Source: Chrysophaeum taylorii
Taxonomy: Eukaryota; Sar; Pelagophyceae; Pelagomonadales; Pelagomonadaceae
DNA length: 64,000 nucleotides
Direction of reading: 5' to 3'
Assembly: GCA_029834535.1 (NCBI GenBank)
Contig: JAQMWT010000122.1
Coordinates: 1-64,000, forward strand
Part shown: positions 30,748 to 40,919 of the stretch, in pieces
How positions within the stretch are numbered: the first letter of the stretch is position 1
Layout of the letters: each line of letters starts with the position of its first letter
Notes under the pieces: generated by a model
Seen by the model: only the letters and a program-made list of their open reading frames with translations
Databases searched by the model: none
What the model was told of the DNA's origin: nothing
Position numbers and translations under genes: made by a program

Positions 30748-31531
30748 TCATGCTCGAGGCGTGTCGCCAACACACCAGGTGGCGATCGCGTCCATTTCGG
30801 TTGATGAGAGGCCGTTGCCAGCAACCTGTCCGTGGTGTGTTCGGGGATGCAAAAAACCACGAGGACCTGGAGCGTGCAACAGACTTGCCGACGTCGAGCA
30901 GCGGCAATGTGATTCTCGGAGTCGTCGACCTAAGTGCCGACCGTCGGCGAGTACACAATCGGCTCGCTCACGAAGAGAACATCGGCGGCGCGCCAGCAGT
31001 TGGCTTCCACGAGCAAGGCAATGAGGTCGGCCTTGACGTAGTGGACACCACGAAGCGCGTCCGAGTCCTGGCCGTAGATCCGCGACTGGTCAAAATGGCC
31101 TGGTTGGCGATCAGCACCCCTAGAACACAAACGCCTCACGGAGCAGGCCGACTGTCTCGAGTTGCGGCACGATTGCGCATTTGAAGCCGAGCGATACGAT
31201 GTAGACCTCGGCGTTGCTCGCCAACAGGCTACCTAGCAACGCATCGAGGGCGTCGACCTGTTCCACGTCATCGAGCCGTGCTTGAGCAGGCGCTGGATCG
31301 AGACGCGATGTCGACCGCCAAAGTTGGCGATGCGCTCTTCGGTGCTCAGGGTGTCGAGGCTGCACGAGAGGATAGTCACACAAACCGACAGACAGACCTC
31401 GCGCACAGCTGCGGCTTGTCGGCGATCGCCCACGCCTTGTGGCGCGCGACGTACTGCGGCTCGGATAGCGTCGAATCGAAATCGAAGATGACGACGCGGT
31501 GTGTCCTCTTCTCCTTGCGCGGCGTCTCCAT
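30748..31531 (-). CDS. HAD-superfamily phosphatase-like protein, five exons, one frame discontinuity
   Basis: Exons, read on the minus strand: 31531-31398, 31359-31129, 31085-30972, 30929-30867 and 30825-30748. The introns are 38, 43, 42 and 41 nt with GT..AG ends. All four HAD motifs appear in order: VVIFDFDST (motif I, DxDxT), YIVSLGF (motif II, S), the K of VKADLI (motif III) and DVLFVDDSENHIAAAR (motif IV, where splicing turns FVSEP into FVDDS). FGGRHRVSIQRLL lies in the cap region, and GLSSTEMDAIATWC is the end. Within exon 2, near 31270, the frame must change once to pass from QRLLKHG to LDDVEQVDALDALL. This may be a sequencing error or a frameshift. An in-frame 23-nt GT..AG segment (about 31282-31304) would also restore phase but is far shorter than the other introns. 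The substrate is unknown. Confidence 0.75.
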
Positions 31532-31617
31532 CTGTAGAAAAAATAAATCAGGGTCAATAAATAAATAAATAGGTGGGGTAAGTAAGTAGTATTACGCGAT
31601 AAGATCGAGAAGAAGAT
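31532..31617. promoter_or_regulatory. Shared divergent promoter, 86 bp
   Basis: The HAD gene (minus, start 31531) and the coiled-coil gene (plus, start 31618) read away from each other with only 86 bp between start codons. The gap holds an (AAAT)n tract at 31556-31572 and GTAAGTAAGTAG at 31580-31591. Both promoters and 5' leaders must fit here. Confidence 0.6.
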
Positions 31618-32802
31618 ATGTCCGCCGCCGCCGCCGCCGCCGCCGCTGAAGAGTCGCTGGTCCGCGAGCTGAAGCGGCACCACCAAGACATGAAGCTGAT
31701 GCTCTGGGAGGAGAAAAAGATGCGCGAGAAGCTGGGTCGGGAACGCACTATGAAGATGCGCGAGATCGCGTCGGTCGAAGCCGCGATTGCAATGGGGCGC
31801 GAGAAGCACAACGAGGAGTTGCAAGAGGTGGTGGCCCGCGGGGCCTCAAATCTCACAGCGCTCGGGGAGTCGATAAAGGCGTTGCAAGCCGAGAAGAGCG
31901 AGCTCGAGGCTGATCTCGGAAGTTGGGAGGTCTCGAGCGCGACGAACGATCGACTGCGACAAGAGGTGTGCGCGGCGCGTCGCGAGGCCGACGAGGAGGC
32001 GCGGGCTCTCGAACGCGAGGAGGAGAGGGTACGGGCTTCAACCACGAACATGCGCATGGACCTGGAGAGCGTGACACGCCACACGCTCAGGAAAGTCGAC
32101 GTCGAGTACGAGAAGAAGGCGCGCGACGACTTGCGGCGCGAGGCTGACGGATCCGACGACACCAACCGAAGACTCGCGGACAGCCTCGCTCAGCGGGCGG
32201 CCGTGGCGACGCACGCGCTCGACAAGCAGAGCGAAAGAGCGCGCCGGCTTCGCGACGCGCGCGTCGAGCGCGAGCTCTTGACCGAGGCGAAGGGCAGTCA
32301 CGACGCGCGATTCGCCAAGATTCGCCACTCGCTCCAGCGCGCCGATGCGCTCGCCGCCAGCCGCCAGGCCGACGTCGCGAAAATGCACGTCGCGCTCCGC
32401 AAGGCGCAGCACGAGAACGCCTCCCTCCGCGACGGCCTCAAGAGGCTCGACGAGCTCGCGCGCCGCTTGAACGACGCCCGCGCCGTTGCGCATCGCCGCC
32501 GAGACCGGGCGCTCCGATTGGCGCAAGTTATTTGCCAGTACGCCCTCGACCAAGGTCGTCGCCCCGCCGTCCCCGAAGAGATGAGCCATCTCAGCCCCGC
32601 CGATGATGTCTCGTGCGTCACATCCTCGGGTCGACGACATCCCCTCTCGCCAAACGCAACTACCCGTGGGCCCGAGGACGACGACATCAACCACGCGGCA
32701 CTTTTGCCGGACCACTCCACGAGCCGCCAACCGGGGGCACGCGGACCGGCCGCTTTCTCCGACCTCGACCTCCTCCGCATGTGGAACTCGAACTACGCCT
32801 AA
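31618..32802 (+). CDS. Coiled-coil protein, unidentified
   Basis: A single exon of 394 aa. After MS there is a run of eight Ala (GCC repeat). From about residue 12 to 310 the protein is an almost unbroken charged helix (HHQDMKLMLWEEKKMREKLG; ELQEVVARGASNLTALGESI; KMHVALRKAQHENASLRDGL) with heptad-like Leu/Ala spacing, as expected for a long coiled coil. The last 80 residues are disordered and Pro/Ser-rich, ending in AFSDLDLLRMWNSNYA, an acidic-aromatic tail that could be a short docking motif. There is no signal peptide or membrane segment. Similar proteins are often structural parts of basal bodies or cilia, but I do not recognise a specific family. Confidence 0.7.
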   Translation: MSAAAAAAAAEESLVRELKRHHQDMKLMLWEEKKMREKLGRERTMKMREIASVEAAIAMGREKHNEELQEVVARGASNLTALGESIKALQAEKSELEADLGSWEVSSATNDRLRQEVCAARREADEEARALEREEERVRASTTNMRMDLESVTRHTLRKVDVEYEKKARDDLRREADGSDDTNRRLADSLAQRAAVATHALDKQSERARRLRDARVERELLTEAKGSHDARFAKIRHSLQRADALAASRQADVAKMHVALRKAQHENASLRDGLKRLDELARRLNDARAVAHRRRDRALRLAQVICQYALDQGRRPAVPEEMSHLSPADDVSCVTSSGRRHPLSPNATTRGPEDDDINHAALLPDHSTSRQPGARGPAAFSDLDLLRMWNSNYA

Positions 32803-32939
32803 CCTCGAGGTTGTAGGAGTGATATCTTACTCTTTACATCATCGCCGTCTCCATCGAATCATCGCTTGTTCGACACTGGCCCCTGGGCAGGAGGAGGTGG
32901 GGGGTTGTTCTCGGCAGCGATGGCACTATTTTGTTGTTA

Positions 32940-32960
32940 TCCTAACTACTAATCGACAGA

Positions 32961-33003
<43 letters not shown>

Positions 33004-34019
33004 TTGTTTGTCCCTCGATTTAGGGTAAGGATCAGGTAGGCGCGAGAGTAAGGATCAGGTAGGCGCGAGAGCCAGACAGTGATCCTCCAAGCCGTCTACG
33101 GCGACCTCGCAGACTATTTCCACGACCCGCGGCGGCTCTTTTAGCCAGCGCGCCATTCTCACGCCCCGTCGAAACGATGTTGTCGATGCTGACAACGCGC
33201 GCATGACCGCGGCCTTTTTTTCCCGGAGACGAGGCGTCGGAGTTCTTTTCGGCCGACTAGGTTGGGTCGGAAGCCGACGCCTCGCTCTTTACAGTCGAGT
33301 TTTGAACTCCCTGACAACCAACGGCATGCTGACTTTGATCGCGAGCTTAAAGTCTTCGCAACCTCGACCCGTCGCACGGCCACTGCAACGGTACCAGATA
33401 CATGATCGATCGTGTCGTTTTCACTGAGGCTCCTCCAGCCTGTATCCCTTAAGGCCCGCCGACGCCAAACGATCACCAAGAGCCAGGGCCAGACGCCCCG
33501 CGAGGTCGGCATCCTCTTGGCGAAGCCCGTCTTCTGCCACGTCCAGCTCTACGTGGCTCTCTGTCGATCGGCAACCCCGAGGAGATATACTCATCTGGGT
33601 CGACGACTCCACCCTACCCCACACGTGCTGCGCAATACCGATAAGCCCCCTCCCGGCGTCTACACGCGCACGGTAGGTGAACTTACTGGGACCACGTGAA
33701 CTTACTGAGGTTTGAGATTGGGACTAGGTGAACTAAGTGACCAGGTGAACTTACTGGGACCAAGTGAACTTACTGGGGTTTTTAGAGTGAACGCAAGGGC
33801 TAGCGGCGTGTACGGATCAAAGCAGCTTAGATTGGCGGAGGTGAGAGCGACGAGCTCGAAGGAGAGTGGGGTGAGTGGATGTGAGCACGAGTGGGCTTAC
33901 GCCGAACTTACTGGGGTTAGAGATTGGGACTAGGTGAACTTACTGGGACCAGGTGAACTTACTGGGGTTAGAGATTGGGACCAGGTGAACTTACTGGCGA
34001 ACTTACTGGCCTGCACTTG
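32940..34019 (+). mobile_element. Helitron, copy 2, non-autonomous with helicase C-terminal remnant
   Basis: Starts TCCTAACTACTAATCGACAG right after a host A, and ends CTGGCCTGCACTTG right before a host T, as for Helitrons inserting between A and T. The same two ends bound 42722-44474. Inside are a (TGTC)n tract (32965-33010), then remnants of the Helitron/PIF1-type helicase C-terminus at 33077-33640. These are [27 protein letters not shown] and [20 protein letters not shown] followed by [15 protein letters not shown], split over frames and shortened. The tail (33670-34019) is an array of GGTGAACTTACTGG repeats. No Rep endonuclease is present. I see no clear stem-loop just before the 3' end, unlike canonical Helitrons. 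Confidence 0.88.
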
Positions 34020-35820
34020 TGGGATCTCAAAAGCGAGTTGACTTGAGCGCTGATTGGCTCGTTTAGCTCGCTACACGTCAGCAACCACGTAAGTGCAGCC
34101 AATGAGAAGAAAGTCGGGTTAGCTTCGCTACACGTCAGGAAAGTTTCGTGAGGATACGGTAGGCAACAAACACCTCGTAACACTGTGTGCCCGTGCCTCG
34201 CGCCGCTAGGGGTGTGAAAGCGACAAGTGTGCTGAGAAGGCACGGGCGACCGAAGAAATTCCGGACGCTACCGAGAAGCGACGGACGTTCTTTTGAGCCG
34301 AGGAAACGACCCCAAGGCGATGCCGCGCCCGGCCGACCGTCGTCGCGGCGCCATGTTGGCGACGATGACGGAGAGCGTGATGTTGTCGACGACGAAAAGA
34401 CACCTGACGCGGAGCCGCCCGGGCCTGCTTCCTGGCATGCGGGGCCCTGCTTGATTGACCTCGTCCACCGCGGGGTTGCCAGTGAGACGTGTAGTTTCGG
34501 CACCTTCGACCTAGTGGAGTACACAGCTCAGACGTCGGGGTTCGGCAGCGCATCCTCAACGTCGCTTTGACCATCGATACACTGGCGCCCAATTCAAATT
34601 CTACAGTCCGTGACGAAAACGTTTCTCTCCAAGCCCATGTTTGGGCTCCTTTGTTTTGCTCCAAGCCCACAACCACCCACCCCCATCGCGAAGGCAGCTC
34701 TGCCTTACGCGAGCCAGCTCGCCCTACGCCGCTCGTCCGAAATCCATTTGTCGAGCAACCAGCACCTGAAGCTTGTGTCGACGACGAAGAACCGGCCCAC
34801 AATACTGCTGACGACGATGTCGATCCGGCGACGACCGTCGAGGCCGCCAAAGACACTGTCATTCCTTCACCCGTGCCCTGCTTCTCGAGGGTCATTGTCC
34901 CAGCACTAGAGCCGCGCCCTCGTTCCCGATCTCCAGGTCATCCGCGCGCTCCCTGTTGAGACGGCGCTCAAGTCAAATCTGACTCGGGTCGACGCGTGAC
35001 CGCCACCCCGACGCCCCGACCAGGCCAATGAGGGACCACACAAAGACCCACGGTGCAAGCGCGGCGGTTGCTTGAAACAGAGCGACCCAAACGCCACTGG
35101 TAAGCACGAGCAGCGCACTAGTTAGACGACAGCGGCCTACTGTCGTGTGGACCCAGCTCAGAACATGCAAGGCTACCCGAAGCCTGGTTATGAGCTTCGT
35201 CATGTTCTTCATTTTTATTCTCGCGCTTTTCGCGTCGACTAGGAGTGGAGAAGGCGCGGGGAGATCGAGATCCGGCCTTGATATGTAGGAATATTAGAGA
35301 TGGCATTCCTAATCCCCCCATTCTAGAGCTCGCTCTATAAAATCAGGGTCGCAGTGACGATGGCAGAGATTCTTCATTTCCACGCTCACTCTATCACGAC
35401 GCACCGCGAGCGGGCCAGTTTCATTTTCTAATCTGGCTTTCATTATGCCGAGGGCGTTGTCCCCACTTCCCACCTCGGGCAGCAGCACTACGCGTAGGCA
35501 GGCACACTTCCGTGATCGACAGGATTCAGATAGGACCGTCGCTAACGGCAACTACGTCTCCCAGCCGCAGCAGATTTCCTGGCGGCATTCTGGCGGCTAG
35601 GTTCGCGCTCTGCTGTCCTCTGCTAGCGGCCTGCGTCTCCGTCTTCTTGTCCTCCCCCCCTCACTTGCTCCCCCCGCTCTGCGCTCTCCTTTCTTGAGCG
35701 CCCCGCCCTGATCTGGCGCTCTGATCAATCTGCCTCCCTTTTCCCGCGGCCACCCCTGAGTTGCATAGTTTATTCCCTACAGTAACCGGGTAAGAAAATA
35801 ACTCCCTGACCTTCCTTTCC
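34020..35820. other. Non-coding or degraded region with unassigned open frames
   Basis: Two plus-strand frames (34187-34570 and about 34510-34959) look partly coding: LIDLVHRGVASETCSFGTFD in one, and DVGVRQRILNVALTIDTLAP followed by an acidic Pro-rich stretch in the other. A plausible 45-nt intron (GTGAGA..TACACAG, 34480-34524) lies between them but does not join the frames. This could be a decayed gene, or exons I cannot assemble. The rest of the stretch has only short frames and a CT-rich strand bias after about 35600. Confidence 0.35.
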
Positions 35821-36245
35821 GCTCGACACTCTGGCCCCCGCGACTCTGATCTGCTCCCATTCTGCGCCCGCTCTGCCCTTAACCACTGAGTTTGCTCCTA
35901 ACCACCTCCTACCTCGCTCACCCCGCTATGTTCTCGCCTCGCTCAGCGCCCTGGTCTGCTTCCCTTCACCGCCTGTCCAAACCCTTATTCTCCGCCTGTC
36001 CAACTCTTAGCCATTCTGATCGACCACTCTGATTTGCCCACCTCCCCCGCCCGCCCTGCACTTAACCTTTGAGTTTCCTCCCTTGCCCCCACCGGCCTGC
36101 GTCAATCGGCCTGCATCCCCACCTTTTTTGTTTGTCTCCTCCCACTCATCACCCTAGTTCTATTTTTCGCTCGAGAAGCTCTAATCGACCACTCTGAGCT
36201 GCCCCTCCTTCCTACCCTTTACCCTTGAGTTTAATCCTAAACCCC
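35821..36245 (+). repeat. Degenerate tandem repeat, about 155-185 bp unit, three units
   Basis: A pyrimidine-rich block recurs with the order CACTCTGA, ctgccc/ctgctcc, then TTAACC(A/T)(C/T)TGAGTTT. Clear instances of the TTxACCxxTGAGTTT landmark lie at about 35879, 36062 and 36219. The units are too diverged for exact ends. The array finishes about 30 bp before the Nudix-like gene start. It is non-coding in all frames. Confidence 0.5.
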
Positions 36246-36275
36246 GTCAAGGCTAGGGCCAAGATCGACGCGGAG

Positions 36276-37283
36276 ATGTTTCGCGCCCTGCACTTTGTGA
36301 CGGGCGACTTCGAGAAGAAGAGCGTGTGAGCGTCGTCGACTTGTGCGTGGGGTGATGCGGCTGATTTGTAGGTTTTTGCCGGATCACGAGTATGGGCTGG
36401 CGCTCGACGCCTTGGTCAAGGGCTGCGCGGACGTGCTGATCACGCGGGGGAGCAGGACGACCGAGCTAAAGATTTTGTTGGGGCGGCGGTGCGTCGAGCC
36501 GCAGCCCGATTGGTGGTTCGTTGGTGGGCGGTGCCGACCAGGCGACACGCCGCAAGAGGGCGCGGCGAGGAACGTCAAACGCGAGCTGGGACTCTCGCTC
36601 TCGCCGGCGCGTTTTGGCGTCGTCGGGTCGTACTCGTTCGTGTGGCGCATGCGCCAGCAAGCACCGGCGACCAACGGCACGGCCGACATTTCAACCGTTC
36701 TCGAGCTCCACCTCACCGACGCCGAGGCCGACTCGATCTCCATCGAGAACTTTGCCGAGTCCGAGTACCGCGACGCCAAATGGACAGATCCGGCCACCGT
36801 CCTCGAGGGCGACTACAGCCCCGCGCTCCAGCAGGCCGTGCGCGACCTCATCTCCAAGCACGTCTTCGACGACCTCCGCGCTGCCGCGACCGCGCCATTT
36901 TCGCCAGCTTTTTTGCTCGCCAAGCACGCCCGCCGCCTTGTCGCCTGGTACGACGCGACCCCCACCACCGCGCCCGTCAAGGTCATCTACGACGCCGATA
37001 ACGAGCTCTATAACTTCGTCGACCCGGCGACGGGCCAACCCCGTCCGCGCCACACCAAACCGCTGCCTGCGCCGGCCAAGGATGACATATCGCCCGCCCG
37101 ATTTTACTCCTCCTCAAACCTCCGCCTTCTCGCCGACGCGATCGCTGGACCTCTCCTAGGTGCGATTCGGTTGATTCTTTTTTGTCCTTCGTTTCCCAGT
37201 GCCGTCTTGTCCACCAAAGCTTTGTTTTTACTGTAGGCGCCGCCATCGCTCTTCTCATCACGCGCCGTCGTTTCCGCGCATGA
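36276..37283 (+). CDS. Nudix-like protein with C-terminal membrane anchor
   Basis: Three exons: 36276-36325, 36372-37159 and 37237-37283. The introns are 46 nt (GTGAGC..TGTAG) and 77 nt (GTGCGA..CTGTAG). The protein is 294 aa. A Nudix fold is indicated by WWFVGGRCRPGDTPQEGAA then RNVKRELGL near residues 62-90, aligned to GGx(5)E..REUxEExGU. The box is degenerate: the first E is D, RE is RN, and EE is RE, so metal binding may be weakened or lost. Exon 3 completes a hydrophobic C-terminus (AIAGPLLGAAIALLITRRRF) that reads as a tail anchor; without this splice the frame ends in unrelated residues. The start MFRALHFVTGDFEKKSVFLP is the only nearby in-frame ATG. The substrate is unknown. Confidence 0.72.
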
Positions 37284-37557
37284 CGTCAACATTGTTGTAC
37301 AGCAAGTCCCCTACCCCGCGGTGAGGAGACAGACACCACCATCATTGCACCCCCGCCGCCAGCGTTACGTGACTTCTTATTAGCTTAACAACCAAATCGT
37401 GTGCTGATGATGACGGGGTCCACCGGATGACGACGACGACGACGACGATGACTTAGGGGGAGAACTTGAAGTTCAAGTTGCCCGGACCAATTCTGCCGCG
37501 GTGGTCGCAGTTGGTGACGCGTAGGGCAGAGATCCCGGCGGCGGACGTACGTGCAGG

Positions 37558-39580
37558 ATGGCGCCCATCCTGCCACCGCTCTGGGACGGGCTCCTCGGAA
37601 ACATATCGCAGAGCTCGGCTCTGCTCGTGTACGCGTTCGTGGATCCTCTCCAGTTGCAGATCGTGGCGTTCTTTTCGGCGTGGTCCCAGGTTGTGTTTTT
37701 CGTGCTCCAGAGGCCCCCCGTTCTCATCTTCATCTTCTGGGACTCGCTCCAGGGCATCATAAACTTCATCCAGATCATCATCCTAGTGATGGAACTCACG
37801 CCGGTCAAGTTCTCCGAGCAGGAGCTCGAGGTGTTGACTCTCATGTCGCACGTAAGAGGTTGCTTTTTTGTTGTTGATTCGAGTAAAATTTCTTGGCCGC
37901 CCCCGCCAGGTGTTCGACGAGGTACCGTCTCGTAAGATTGCGCGCGTGCTACGGCAGTGCGGGGCGAAGTGGGTTCGGTACGAAGAGGGCGATCTGGTCG
38001 TCAAGTTCGACAACGGCCTCAACGCCGACCTGGTGTACATCGTCGAGGGGAGCGTGAACGCCTTCACGGGCGACGGCGATTTGGCGATCGAGGCGCGCCC
38101 GGGCACCTTTTTGGCCGAGGCCTCTCTGAGTCGGGCGATGCTCGAGGAGCGCGAAATCGACGACGACGACGACAAAGATTCGGTCGCGCATCTCGACTAC
38201 GCGGCGGCGGCCGCGCCGAGCCTCTGCATCGTGTGGCCCATCGACCGCCTCGCAAAGGCGCTCAAGGCCGACGATGAGCTCCGCGACGTCTTTCGCCAGG
38301 CCCTCGCCGTCGACCTCTGCCGGAAGATCGCGCGAGAGGCGCAACGCGGCCTAGACGGTCGCAACAATACCGTCGTCGCGGGGTCGCGTGCCGCGAATAA
38401 AGAGACCTACACCTCCAAGTTGTACTCGACGGTGTTCGGTGGTGACGATTCACCGTCGCTGCTGCGAGAAGCCGAGGTCGCGAGCAGCGTCGGCTCGAAT
38501 CGCGGCAGCAACGGCTCGTCGGTTCGTCCGAAAGTCTCGTCTCGGCGCGTCCGGCGCAAGAAGACGATCTTGTCGGTCATGGGGTTCATCAACTCGGGCA
38601 TAAAACAGTCGGAAGAGCGCGCCAAGTTTTTGCCTCGCGCTGACAGCTCCGACAGCAGTCGACGGTACGACAGCACGCGGTCGACGTCTAGTGCGCCGAG
38701 CAATAATAAGAAGGTCGTTCCGCCGCGACCCGTCGGAACGCGGCGGCCGTCGCAGCTCGATGAGCGGAAGCAGGCGCGGCGTGGCTTTTACGCGCGGTCT
38801 GCCACCGGCGTCGCGGTGGCCGTCGCCGTTCTCGTCGCGTGCTACCTCGCCTACAAGAGCCCGAGTTCGACGGTTGGGAACGGCTCGCAGCTCATCATCA
38901 CGGGCGCGTTCGCCATTACCGACCCCCTCACCCTCCAGGTAGTCTCCTTCGTTGGCTCGACCGCCCAAGCTTGTTTCTTCATCTTTCGACGCGAGCTGAT
39001 TTGGTCCAGCATCGCCTGGAGCTCGGCGCAAGCCCTCGTGAACTTTGTCATGGCGACCTACATCTACTACGCGACGAGGCGCGGGCCCAAAGAGAACGTC
39101 CCCAAATACTCGGAGCGCGAGCTCTTCGCCTCCCGTTGCCTCCAGCGCGCCGCACCCCTCGACCATCCCACGCTCCGGGCCCTCGCCGTCGGTGACGGCC
39201 CCCTCGACCTCGATTGGCGCCGGCTCGACCGCGGCGAACACGTCTTCGCGGGTCGCTTTGAGCAAACGGTCGCGCTCGTCACCGACGGCGCTGTCAGAGT
39301 CACCAGGCTTGACGGCGCCTCCTTCGACGCGCGTCGCGGCTCAATTCTCGGCACCCGCGCTCTCCTCTCCAATCCCGACTTCGTTTCCCTCGACGCGAAC
39401 GAGGCTGTCCAAGTTATCGACTACCCGTGCGAGATCCTCTCGTGGCCCGCGCCCGATCTCAAGACCTACCTGGATACCAACCAGGATGCCCGCTTCGCCT
39501 TCTCCGTCCTCGCGGCCTCCACCGCTACCCAAGTCTACCTCGAACACCAGCCGCTCGGCACCCCCATCGATCTTGTCTAG
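37558..39580 (+). CDS. Protein with two tandem Popeye-like modules (membrane helices plus cNMP-binding-like fold)
   Basis: Exons 37558-37851 and 37910-39580 (58-nt intron, GTAAGA..CGCCAG) give 654 aa. Each half has membrane helices followed by a soluble beta-rich domain. First half: DPLQLQIVAFFSAWSQVVFF (about residue 28), WDSLQGIINFIQIIILVM, then a cyclic-nucleotide-binding-like domain (LVYIVEGSVNAFTGDG; CIVWPIDRLAKAL) to about 290. A basic Ser/Arg-rich linker with poly-Asn/Lys follows. Second half: a TM helix (GVAVAVAVLVACYLAY), DPLTLQVVSFVGSTAQACFF, SSAQALVNFVMATYIYY, then VALVTDGAVRVTRLDGASFD and EILSWPAPDLKTYL to the end. The helices and the G-x-[VI]-x-V..W-P pattern resemble Popeye-domain (POPDC) proteins, which bind cAMP in animals. 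The two halves are clearly an internal duplication. Confidence 0.62.
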
Positions 39581-40737
39581 TCCTCTCCCGTCGGTTTACG
39601 TCTCGCTTTCTTTCTTTCTTTCTTCCTTCCTTCCTTCTGGCAACTTCTTGTCGTAAGATCCTCAAAAGCCTCGTCTCTCGTCCGCGCCTCTCCTTCCTCC
39701 GTTCGCGCTACGCCACCAGCTGCAGCAGCATCGACCCGTGTTGTCCATAATATGCGATTGCGAAAGCTCCTCACTCTACGCCACGTGAGTCCGAGCTCGC
39801 GAAGTCGCCTCTCGAGGCCACTACCCTTTATTATCAACGCACTGTACGCCTGCGTGCCCCTGGAACCCAAGTTTACTCGTCGCTTGCATTGCGTTTTATT
39901 CATTCGAACGGGGCACAAACCCACCGTCGAAGACTTCTGCCCGCCTCATCCCGTGGACCTCGTCCTCTTGCACCTCGAGCTCTCTCTCCGCCACTGGAGC
40001 CCCTGCTGCTGGGATGCGATCTACTAGCTAATACTCCACCTCGACGCGATTCGATACGATGCGATGCGATGCGTTCGTTCGTTCAGCGCGTACGGCGCCG
40101 AGGGCTCTTAAATTATGTTAGGGTTTATTCCATGCGTCTCCTGAAACGACCGCCCTCCCGACAAGAGCATAATACCGCGTCCTGTGTGTTCTCGGCGTGG
40201 AAGGGGGGGCGCCATCCATGCCATCAAGTTGAAGGGGCGCGACATTGTGCTCCAGCGGCTCGCGAACTAGGACGTGGCTCGGAGCTTGCTGGTTTTGCGA
40301 TTGCTCGCTGCGCAAAAACACACAACAGGAAAGGAGACGTGGCCATGATGTTGGCTTGTTGACTCGTCATAAGGTTTAGTGAGCAGCTCGTCGCGGTCGT
40401 CGAGCAACGGGCTTATTGCGTCGACAGAGAGGTCAGCGCAGCCCCTCACTATGCATCGATGTCGGCATCGCGACCGAGCGCTAAACGCACCTTGTCGTCG
40501 ATTGAGTTATATCGTCGTCGACTAAGTCACCACCTCGTTGAACATACGCGTCGACGAATACAGAAGGACGCCATCGGGGGTGAAAGAAAGGATCCGTTGT
40601 GCACACAGCCTGGCGCGGCGGGAACCTCACTGTTGCGAAACGGTTTCCGAAACGGACGCAAATTATGGCACAACGGCAAATAAGGTTACCGTGGAAGATT
40701 CTTTGATCTGCTGATTAGATCCACAGCTGAGCTGGAA
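39581..40737. other. Intergenic, simple repeats, no gene supported
   Basis: Contains (TTTC)n/(TTCC)n at 39605-39637 and a GCGATGCGATGC / TTCGTTCGTTC tract at 40059-40085. Open frames here are short and unrecognised. The (TTTC)n tract follows the Popeye-like stop codon and may lie in the 3' UTR. Confidence 0.5.
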
Positions 40738-40910
40738 CGGGAACAATAATTGAACAAACGAAAAACTAACTAACTGGAACGGGAACAATAATTGAACAAA
40801 CGAAAAACTAACTAACTAACTAACTTCAGACCTCTCCCGAGCATGGGAGCCAGGCCGGACCGACAGGAGCCAGTCCGGAATCACGGGAACAATAATTGAA
40901 CAAACGAAAA
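40738..40910 (-). repeat. R1 terminal fragment within a three-fold short repeat
   Basis: The string GGGAACAATAATTGAACAAA with a following CGAAAAA occurs three times (from about 40739, 40780 and 40885). Between the second and third copies lies an inverted 85-bp R1 end (TTCAGACCTCTCCCGAGCAT to TCCGGAATCAC, 40823-40884). The outer repeats look like a target or filler duplication flanking the R1 fragment. This sits directly before the 2OG-dioxygenase-like remnant. Confidence 0.65.
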
Positions 40911-40919
40911 AAAGTGGTC

